This document shows, piece after piece, positions 1 through 5,296 of a stretch of 6,157 nucleotides of DNA. This DNA comes from Verrucomicrobiota bacterium (GTDB lineage Bacteria; Verrucomicrobiota; Verrucomicrobiia; Opitutales; Opitutaceae). The translations under genes were made by a program, and so were the position numbers. The notes under the pieces are model-generated. The model was given only the letters and a program-made list of their open reading frames with translations, ran no database searches and had not been told where the DNA came from. The stretch's first letter is position 1; the number at the start of each line of letters is the position of its first letter. The stretch is from positions 1-6,157 of the forward strand of contig JAURJO010000331.1 of the NCBI GenBank assembly GCA_030832235.1, given 5' to 3'.

Positions 1-511
1 CACGCAGGGTGTCGGGGTTTTGAAACCCGACCTCGCGGTGAACGCCGGCATCACGGGGCCGATGCTGCGCGCCTGCGGTGTCGACTACGACCTCCGCAAG
101 GTCGACGGCTACGGCTTCTATCCGCGCTTCGAGTTCCGCGTGCCGCTCGGCGCCCACGGCGACACCTACGACCGCTACATGATCCGCGTCCTCGAGATGC
201 GGGAGTCGATCCGCATCCTGCAGCAGGCGCTGCGCGACCTGCCCGCGGGGCCGATCATCGATGCGAAGGCCAAGAACCGCGGCCTCCGCCCGAAGCCCGG
301 CGAAGCGTACGGCCGCATCGAGGGCCCGAAGGGCGAGATCGGTTTCTACCTCATCAGCGACGGCGGTCCCAACCCATACCGCTACCGCGTGCGTCCGCCG
401 TCGTTCATCAATCTCACCGTGCTCGAGGACATGTGCCTCGGCCAGACGGTCGCCGACGCCGTCATCATCCTCGGCAGCGTCGACATCGTGCTCGGCGAGG
501 TCGACCGCTGA
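1..511 (+). CDS. nuoD: NADH-quinone oxidoreductase subunit D (49 kDa subunit), C-terminal part, 5' truncated
   Basis: The reading frame is already open at base 2 and ends at TGA 509-511, giving the last 169 residues of a protein that is about 400 residues long in most bacteria (about 600 if fused to NuoC, which cannot be told here). NuoD is a peripheral-arm subunit that forms much of the quinone-binding site with NuoB and NuoH and descends from the large subunit of [NiFe] hydrogenases. Family signatures seen are ITGPMLRACGVDYDLRK near the left edge, DTYDRYMIRVLEMRES, the region PGEAYGRIEGPKGEIGFYLISDGG, and the C-terminal RPPSFINL and GSVDIVLGEVDR, where NuoD proteins normally end. An internal TTG at 20 starts a shorter open frame but is not a real start, because conserved NuoD sequence continues upstream to the edge. 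nuoI begins 11 nt downstream, so the two are probably cotranscribed. Identification is secure; the truncation is due only to the window edge. Confidence 0.97.
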   Translation, partial: TQGVGVLKPDLAVNAGITGPMLRACGVDYDLRKVDGYGFYPRFEFRVPLGAHGDTYDRYMIRVLEMRESIRILQQALRDLPAGPIIDAKAKNRGLRPKPGEAYGRIEGPKGEIGFYLISDGGPNPYRYRVRPPSFINLTVLEDMCLGQTVADAVIILGSVDIVLGEVDR

Positions 512-522
512 CCCCTTTCCCC

Positions 523-1215
523 ATGCTCGGCTCCGGACTCCTCCAAGGCCTCGCGGTCACCGCGAAAAACCTCGCCGGCAGCTTCCACGACCCGACGCGC
601 TACGTCACGACCGAGTACCCCGAGCAACGCACAAAGCTCCCTGAAAACTACCGGAACTTCCCCTTTCTCGTCCACGATGACCCCGCGGATCCCGCTGGTA
701 CGCTGCGCTGCGTGGCCTGCCAGATCTGCGAAAAGGAGTGTCCGCCGCAGTGCATCTACATCGTGATGGAGCGGGATGAAAAAGGTAAGGCGCTCAAGCG
801 GCCCAAGGTCTTCGACATCGATGTTTCCGTCTGCATGAGCTGCCAGATCTGCGTCGAGGTCTGCCCGTTTGACGCGATCAAGATGGACCAGGAGTACGAG
901 ATCGCGACGCGGGACCGCTTCGGCGGATTGCTGCTGCACCGCGAGGACCTCTCGAAGTCCAACGAGTACTACCACCAGATCCACCCGACGGAGGCCGCCG
1001 GCGTCGACGCCGCGCTCGCGGAACAGAAGGCGAAGCAAGCCGCGGCGAAAGCCGCCAAGGCCGCACCGGCGGCGCCGAAACCCGCCGCCGCCACACGATC
1101 TACAACCGCCGCGACACCCGCACCCTCGCCGGCCGCCGTAACTTCCCCTGCGCCCGCGGCTACTCCGCCCGCCGCCGCACCGGTTCCCCCGGCCAACCCG
1201 CCGCCCACCGCATGA
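523..1215 (+). CDS. nuoI: NADH-quinone oxidoreductase subunit I (two [4Fe-4S] ferredoxin-like subunit) with long Ala/Pro-rich C-terminal tail
   Basis: NuoI is the peripheral-arm protein that carries clusters N6a and N6b and hands electrons to N2 in NuoB. The 230-residue product has two ferredoxin motifs: Cys63, 66, 69, 73 followed by Pro (CVACQICEKECP) and Cys104, 107, 110, 114 followed by Pro (CMSCQICVEVCP). All eight ligands are present; by family precedent each cluster takes three Cys from one motif and the fourth from the other. An extra Cys77 follows the first motif. The conserved YVTTEYPE stretch lies near residues 27-34. ATG 523 is chosen because family-like sequence (GLLQGLAVTAKNL) starts there. 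The same frame is open back into nuoD from 433, but that part is Arg-rich shadow. No clear Shine-Dalgarno precedes 523, so initiation may depend on translation of nuoD. The core ends near residue 157; E. coli NuoI has 180 residues. The rest is a Lys/Ala stretch and then an Ala/Pro/Thr tail. The stop overlaps nuoH by ATGA. Function is secure; the role of the tail is unknown. Confidence 0.96.
   Translation: MLGSGLLQGLAVTAKNLAGSFHDPTRYVTTEYPEQRTKLPENYRNFPFLVHDDPADPAGTLRCVACQICEKECPPQCIYIVMERDEKGKALKRPKVFDIDVSVCMSCQICVEVCPFDAIKMDQEYEIATRDRFGGLLLHREDLSKSNEYYHQIHPTEAAGVDAALAEQKAKQAAAKAAKAAPAAPKPAAATRSTTAATPAPSPAAVTSPAPAATPPAAAPVPPANPPPTA
994..1212 (+). other. Low-complexity C-terminal extension of NuoI, with a C-rich, G-poor coding strand
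   Basis: Residues 158-230 of NuoI lie beyond the conserved fold. Residues about 163-181 are Ala/Lys/Gln-rich and could be helical. Residues 182-230 contain 16 Pro, 18 Ala and 7 Thr out of 49, with only two charged residues (Lys186, Arg192), so they should be disordered. The coding strand is strongly C-biased: by hand count, bases 1081-1200 hold 67 C and 27 G. The frame is intact, ends at the ATGA overlap with nuoH, and shows no sign of a frameshift. No transmembrane segment or recognisable domain is visible in it. Confidence 0.85.
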
Positions 1216-2438
1216 GCGCCCCCGCCGCGAACCCGTTGCCCCTGCTGGAGCGACTGCCCGTCGCGCTGCGGGACGCCTGCACGAACTGGCTTCCGGAGTC
1301 GTGGCGGTGGCTGGCCAACAGCCTCCTCTCCATCGTCGCGGTCTTCGTGGTGTTCGCGACGCTCTTCGCGCTGCTCACCCTTGCCGAGCGCAAGATCCTC
1401 GGCCGCGTGCAGAACCGCCCCGGCCCCAACCGCGCGCCCCTGCCCTTCCTCGGCCTCCGCACCTACGGCCTCGCGCAGCCGCTGGCCGACGGCATCAAGA
1501 TGCTCACCAAGGAGGACATCGTTCCGCGCGGCGCCGACCGCGTGCTGCACTTCCTGGCTCCGGTGGCGCTGCTGGCGTTCTCCATAATGACCTTCGCGGT
1601 GATCCCGTACGGCCGCACGCTGCTGCCGGTGGAGCTCGACGCGGCGGTACTGTACTTCTTCGCCGCCGGAGCGGCAACGGAGCTCGCGATCTTCATGGCC
1701 GGCTGGGCGAGCCGGAACAAATACTCGCTGCTCGCCGCGATGCGCGCCCTCGCGCAGCTCATCAGCTACGAGCTGCCGCTGCTGCTCTCGGTGGTCGCCG
1801 TGGTACTGGAAGCCGGCTCGCTCTCCACAAGCGTGATCGTCGAGAAACAGGGCGCGTGGCTCTTCGGCATCCTGCCGCAGTGGCACGTGTTCACGCCGTG
1901 GGGTTTCGCGGGTTTTCTCATCTTTTTCGTCGCCGCGCTGGCCGAATCCAATCGCTCGCCGTTCGACCTGCCCGAGGCGGAAAGCGAACTGATCGCGGGC
2001 CACCTCACGGAATACTCGGGCTTCAAGTACGCCCTATTCTTCATGGCCGAGTACTTCGGCATGTGCGCGCTCAGCGGCATGGGTGTGACCCTCTTCCTCG
2101 GCGGCTGGCAGGCGCCGTTCCCCGCCCTCGGCTTCATTCCGTCTTACTGCTGGTTCGCGGCGAAGCTCCTCGCCCTGCTCTTCGTGTTCATGTGGATCCG
2201 CGCGACGTTCCCACGCCTGCGCATCGACCAGCTCACGCGTCTCGCGTGGAAATTCCTCGTGCCGCTGGCGCTCGTGAACCTGTTCACGGCCGCCTTCTGG
2301 GTTCTTTCCGCGGGCTGGGCCGGACCGCTCGCATTCGCGCGCTGGGTCGTGGCCGGGGCGCTCGTCATCGGGCCGTTCCTCGCGCTCGGGCGGCGACTCA
2401 GCGCCGGACTCGGCCCCCGCAGCTACCGCTACGCCTGA
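1212..2438 (+). CDS. nuoH: NADH-quinone oxidoreductase subunit H (membrane subunit of the quinone cavity)
   Basis: NuoH (ND1 family) is the membrane subunit that seals the quinone chamber against NuoB/NuoD and starts the proton-transfer path. The 408-residue product is longer than E. coli (325) and Thermus (365) homologues, partly through an N-terminal extension before the first membrane helix (about residues 36-57). Signatures seen are AERKILGRVQNRPGPNR (58-74), AQPLADGIKMLTKEDIVP (88-105), GWASRNKYSLLAAMRALAQLISYELP (164-189), and the acidic loop AESNRSPFDLPEAESELIAG followed by HLTEYSGFKYALFFMAEY (244-281), whose carboxylates are tied to quinone chemistry and coupling. RATFPRLRIDQL (330-341) is also typical. 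Several further hydrophobic helices are evident. The loop between GPNR and QPLAD has 14 residues instead of the 7 I recall in E. coli and Thermus. ATG 1212 overlaps the nuoI stop by 4 nt without a clear ribosome binding site, which suggests translational coupling. nuoJ follows after 8 nt. Confidence 0.97.
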   Translation: MSAPAANPLPLLERLPVALRDACTNWLPESWRWLANSLLSIVAVFVVFATLFALLTLAERKILGRVQNRPGPNRAPLPFLGLRTYGLAQPLADGIKMLTKEDIVPRGADRVLHFLAPVALLAFSIMTFAVIPYGRTLLPVELDAAVLYFFAAGAATELAIFMAGWASRNKYSLLAAMRALAQLISYELPLLLSVVAVVLEAGSLSTSVIVEKQGAWLFGILPQWHVFTPWGFAGFLIFFVAALAESNRSPFDLPEAESELIAGHLTEYSGFKYALFFMAEYFGMCALSGMGVTLFLGGWQAPFPALGFIPSYCWFAAKLLALLFVFMWIRATFPRLRIDQLTRLAWKFLVPLALVNLFTAAFWVLSAGWAGPLAFARWVVAGALVIGPFLALGRRLSAGLGPRSYRYA

Positions 2439-2446
2439 ACCCCGCC

Positions 2447-2962
2447 GTGAGCCTCGCCTTCCTCCTCATCGCGTTCCTCACCGTTGCCACCGCGGCGGTC
2501 GCGATGGCGCTGCGCAACCTGATCCGCAGCGCGCTACTGCTGGTCGCGAGCTGGGCCGGAATCGCGGCTTTTTACCTCTGGGCCGGCGCCGAGTTCGTCG
2601 CGTTCGCCCAGGTACTGGTCTACGTCGGCGCCATCTCGATGGTGGTACTCTTCGCCGTTCTGCTCACGCGCCCGTCGCGGGATGAGGCCGAAGTCACCCC
2701 GGCTTCCGCGGGCCGACTCCTGCCCGCGCTGATCACCGGCGGCGCCGTTCTCGGCGTGCTGGTCGGCGCGATCGTCGGCTCGCCATTGCGGACGACCGCC
2801 AAACCGCCGCCGCCGGTGACGGTGCGTGAAATCGGACTCCAATTGATGGGACCCCACGCTGCCGCCCTCGTCGTCGTCGGCGCACTTCTCACCGTGGCGC
2901 TCCTGGGCGCAGTGGTGATCGCTGCAACGAGTCGGCCTGCTGATCCGGGGGAGCCGCGATGA
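2447..2962 (+). CDS. nuoJ: NADH-quinone oxidoreductase subunit J
   Basis: NuoJ (ND6 family) is a small membrane subunit between NuoH and NuoK/NuoN; its third helix changes conformation during coupling. The product is 171 residues (E. coli 184) and has five hydrophobic segments, at about 2-22, 27-47, 51-74, 91-112 and 137-160. The family signature is in the third segment: AEFVAFAQVLVYVGAISMVVLF (48-69), with Tyr59 and Gly61 in the positions expected for the flexible helix. A short charged stretch (RPSRDEAE, 75-82) and a Pro-rich loop (PPPP, about 120-123) separate the later helices. The start is GTG 2447, the first start codon after the nuoH stop and immediately before the first helix. The frame is open much further upstream as a shadow inside nuoH, which does not resemble any protein. 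No convincing Shine-Dalgarno precedes it, so coupling to nuoH termination 8 nt upstream is likely. The stop overlaps the nuoK start by ATGA. Confidence 0.94.
   Translation: MSLAFLLIAFLTVATAAVAMALRNLIRSALLLVASWAGIAAFYLWAGAEFVAFAQVLVYVGAISMVVLFAVLLTRPSRDEAEVTPASAGRLLPALITGGAVLGVLVGAIVGSPLRTTAKPPPPVTVREIGLQLMGPHAAALVVVGALLTVALLGAVVIAATSRPADPGEPR
2947..2953 (+). promoter_or_regulatory. Shine-Dalgarno sequence for nuoK
   Basis: GGGGGAG lies 5 nt before ATG 2959, inside the last codons of nuoJ. It supports the choice of that ATG and gives nuoK its own ribosome binding site despite the overlap. Confidence 0.75.
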
Positions 2963-3276
2963 ACCTTTCCCCGCTGCACCTGTGCCTGCTGTTCTCCAGC
3001 GCGCTCTTCTGCGTCGGGCTGATCGGCGCGCTGTCCCGCAGCAACGCGATCCTCGTGCTGCTCGGCGTCGAGCTGATGCTCAACGCGGGCAACATCAACT
3101 TGATCGCCTTCTGGCGCTATGGCCCTGCTCCCGCCGAGGGCACCGGCATCCTGTTTGTTCTGTTCGCAATCGCCATCGCCGCCGCTGAAGCGGCCGTGGG
3201 TCTCGCCCTGGTGATCGCCGTGCACCGGCATCAGCGGAACATCCGGCTGCAGGAGGCCAACCGCCTGCGCGGCTGA
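2959..3276 (+). CDS. nuoK: NADH-quinone oxidoreductase subunit K
   Basis: NuoK (ND4L family, related to MrpC) is a three-helix membrane protein that carries two essential glutamates on the central proton axis. The 105-residue product has the usual size (E. coli 100), with hydrophobic segments at about 5-25, 29-52 and 61-88. Glu38 in GVELMLNAGNINLIAF and Glu77 in AIAAAEAAVGLALVIA are in the contexts of the conserved E. coli Glu36 and Glu72. The C-terminus is a short polar tail (HRHQRNIRLQEANRLRG). ATG 2959 overlaps the nuoJ stop by 4 nt and has a strong Shine-Dalgarno. nuoL begins 4 nt after its stop. Nothing about it is unusual. Confidence 0.97.
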   Translation: MNLSPLHLCLLFSSALFCVGLIGALSRSNAILVLLGVELMLNAGNINLIAFWRYGPAPAEGTGILFVLFAIAIAAAEAAVGLALVIAVHRHQRNIRLQEANRLRG

Positions 3277-3280
3277 AACG

Positions 3281-5296
3281 ATGAGCCTGCCCATCCACTT
3301 CCTCTGGCTCATCCCCGCGCTGCCGCTGCTCGCGGCCGGCATCGGTGCCTTCGCTCCCCGCACCGCTCGGCAGGCGACCGCCGGTGCCGCGATCGCGGCC
3401 ATGGCCCTCTCGTTCTTACTGTCCTGCGGGGCGCTCGTCACCGCGCTCCGCGACCCTGCCGTCCACGCCGTCCACAACTTCGCGTGGTTCGACCTCGGAC
3501 ACGGGACGCTGCGCCTCGGCTGGCTGCTGGACCCGTTGACCGCGTTGATGTGCGTGATGGTGACCTTCGTCGGCCTGCTGATCTTCGTCTTCAGCGCCGG
3601 CTACATGGCGGAGGACGCCAACTTCAAACAGTTCTTCTGCTTCCTGAGCCTCTTTGCCGCGGCGATGCTCGGCCTCCTCGTCGCTAACAGCCTGCTGCTG
3701 CTCTTCGTGTGCTGGGAACTGGTCGGCCTCTCCTCCTACCTCCTCATCGGGTTCTGGTTCCACAAACCTTCGGCGGCCGCCGCGGCGAAGAAGGCCTTCA
3801 TCACCACCCGTATCGGCGACTTGGGACTGCTCCTCGGCCTGATCTGGCTCTATGACGCCACCGGCTCGCTGCTTTTCTTCGACAGCGGCGAGGGAGTCTT
3901 GGAAGCGGGTCCGCTCGCGGCACTCTCCGCCCAAACCACGGTCGGCGGTCTCGCCGTTTCCACCGCGATCGGGCTGCTGATCTTCTGCGGCGCCGCGGGC
4001 AAGTCGGGCCAGTTCCCGCTGCACGTCTGGCTGCCCGACGCGATGGAGGGTCCGACCCCAGTGTCGGCTCTTATCCACGCGGCGACAATGGTCGCGGCCG
4101 GCGTCTTCCTCATCGCGCGCGTCTATCCGCTGATGTCGGCGGATCTCACGCTGCCTTCGGCCCCGCTCCACGCGTTGAGCGTCGTCGCCACGATCGGCGC
4201 GATCACCGCCCTCCTCGGCGCGGTGATCGCCGTCGGCCAGAACGACATCAAACGGATCCTGGCCTTCTCCACGGTTTCACAACTCGGCTACATGATGCTC
4301 GCGCTCGGCGTCGGCTCTTGGGTCGCCGCGATCTTCCATTTGCTCACGCACGCCTTCTTCAAGGCCCTGCTCTTCCTCGGCGCCGGCTCCGTCATCCACG
4401 CCGCGCACCACGAGCAGGATATCCGCCGTCTCGGCGGTCTGCGCACGCCGTTGCGGGTGACCTTCGCGACGTTCGCCGTCGGCATGATGGCGCTGGCCGG
4501 CGTGCCGTTCCTGTTCTCCGGCTTTTGGAGCAAGGAGGCCATCCTGCACGCGGCGCACGGCTGGACTGTTTCCCAGCTACCCTTCGCCGCCGGGCTCGTC
4601 GCCGTGGTGCTCACGGCCTTCTACATGACGCGCCTCGTCGCGGAGGCCTTTCTAGGAACGCCACGCGGAGAAGGTGCCGCCCATGCGCAGGAGAGTCCCG
4701 CGGTCATGACTGTGCCGCTGCTGCTGCTTGCGGTTTGCGCGGTACTGCTCGGCTTCTTGGGCACTCCATGGTGGCCATGGCTGCAACGTACGCTGGATCC
4801 GCGTTTCGCCGCGGAGCCCGGCGGATTCGGCCTGATGGCAGTTTCCATCGTCCTCGTCGCGACTGGAATCGGCGCAGGCTGGGCACTCTACGCGCGCGTT
4901 CCCCGCACCCGCTTTGGCGACACCGACCCGCTGGAGCACCGCACCCCGCGTCTTTTCGCCGCGCTGGCCGGCCGCCTAGGCTTCGACGAACTGTACGCCG
5001 CGACCGTCGGACGGCTCAACGCGTTCACGGCCGCGCTGGCCGACGCGCTCGACCGCCGGGTCTGGGATGGCACCGTTCGTCTGCTGGCGGGCCTCGGTCT
5101 TTTCACCGGCCAGGTCACGCGCGAGACCGACGAGAACCTGATCAACGGCGGATTCGACGCGGCGAGCGGCGGTCTGCGTTCCGGCGGGCGGGCGTATTCG
5201 CGCGGACAAACCGGTGACGCCCACGCCTACCTCCGCTACATAGCGATAGGGTTCACATTGATCGCACTCGCCGTGCTGCTGGGAGGACGCCGATGA
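3281..5296 (+). CDS. nuoL: NADH-quinone oxidoreductase subunit L (antiporter-like proton pump with lateral helix)
   Basis: NuoL (ND5 family, related to MrpA) is the outermost antiporter-like pump of the membrane arm; its long lateral helix clamps the other subunits. The 671-residue product (E. coli 613) carries the expected proton-path residues: Glu146 in CWELVGLSSYLLIGFW, Lys241 in GKSGQFPLHVWLPDAMEGPTPVSALIHAATMV, His353, His357 and Lys361 in FHLLTHAFFKALLFLGAGSVIHA, and Lys418 in GFWSKEAIL (the counterpart of E. coli Lys399). NDIKRILAFSTVSQLGYM (321-338) is also typical. After the antiporter core come a soluble stretch, the conserved FDELYAATV (568-576), an amphipathic region at about 575-620 matching the lateral helix, the GGLRSGGRAYSRGQTGDAHAY stretch, and a final membrane helix (about 651-669). 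Extra length appears in loops at about 200-222 and 455-515. ATG 3281 is 4 nt after the nuoK stop with no good Shine-Dalgarno close by, which suggests reinitiation. Its stop overlaps nuoM by ATGA. Confidence 0.97.
   Translation: MSLPIHFLWLIPALPLLAAGIGAFAPRTARQATAGAAIAAMALSFLLSCGALVTALRDPAVHAVHNFAWFDLGHGTLRLGWLLDPLTALMCVMVTFVGLLIFVFSAGYMAEDANFKQFFCFLSLFAAAMLGLLVANSLLLLFVCWELVGLSSYLLIGFWFHKPSAAAAAKKAFITTRIGDLGLLLGLIWLYDATGSLLFFDSGEGVLEAGPLAALSAQTTVGGLAVSTAIGLLIFCGAAGKSGQFPLHVWLPDAMEGPTPVSALIHAATMVAAGVFLIARVYPLMSADLTLPSAPLHALSVVATIGAITALLGAVIAVGQNDIKRILAFSTVSQLGYMMLALGVGSWVAAIFHLLTHAFFKALLFLGAGSVIHAAHHEQDIRRLGGLRTPLRVTFATFAVGMMALAGVPFLFSGFWSKEAILHAAHGWTVSQLPFAAGLVAVVLTAFYMTRLVAEAFLGTPRGEGAAHAQESPAVMTVPLLLLAVCAVLLGFLGTPWWPWLQRTLDPRFAAEPGGFGLMAVSIVLVATGIGAGWALYARVPRTRFGDTDPLEHRTPRLFAALAGRLGFDELYAATVGRLNAFTAALADALDRRVWDGTVRLLAGLGLFTGQVTRETDENLINGGFDAASGGLRSGGRAYSRGQTGDAHAYLRYIAIGFTLIALAVLLGGRR
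5281..5287 (+). promoter_or_regulatory. Shine-Dalgarno sequence for nuoM
   Basis: GGGAGGA lies 5 nt before ATG 5293, within the last codons of nuoL. It is the strongest ribosome binding site in the window and fixes the nuoM start. Confidence 0.8.

Noticed and set aside
433..522. Upstream extension of the nuoI frame to an ATG inside nuoD
   Set aside because: The added 30 residues are Arg-rich shadow of the nuoD C-terminus; NuoI-like sequence begins at ATG 523.
969..2003. Long open frame of 344 codons on the minus strand opposite nuoI/nuoH
   Set aside because: Its sequence is Arg/Glu/Gly-rich with no recognisable domain and lies antisense to two strongly conserved genes; long antisense frames are expected where the coding strand has G/C third positions.
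1301..2446. Frame of nuoJ open far upstream inside nuoH, giving an apparent 553-residue protein
   Set aside because: The upstream part is Arg/Pro/Ala-rich shadow of nuoH; NuoJ homology starts at GTG 2447. It is not a fusion.
2620..4171. Minus-strand open frames opposite nuoJ/nuoK/nuoL (2620-3477 and 3416-4171)
   Set aside because: Low-complexity translations antisense to conserved nuo genes, with no ribosome binding site or family signature.
4766..4781. Two CCATGG palindromes separated by TGG
   Set aside because: They encode the Trp/Pro cluster PWWPW in a NuoL loop; the symmetry is short and explained by Trp and Pro codons.
4318..5217. 299-codon plus-strand frame within nuoL, and a similar 264-codon frame at 5334-6128 within nuoM
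   Set aside because: Arg-rich out-of-frame shadows; the true nuoL and nuoM frames carry all conserved residues over the same bases.
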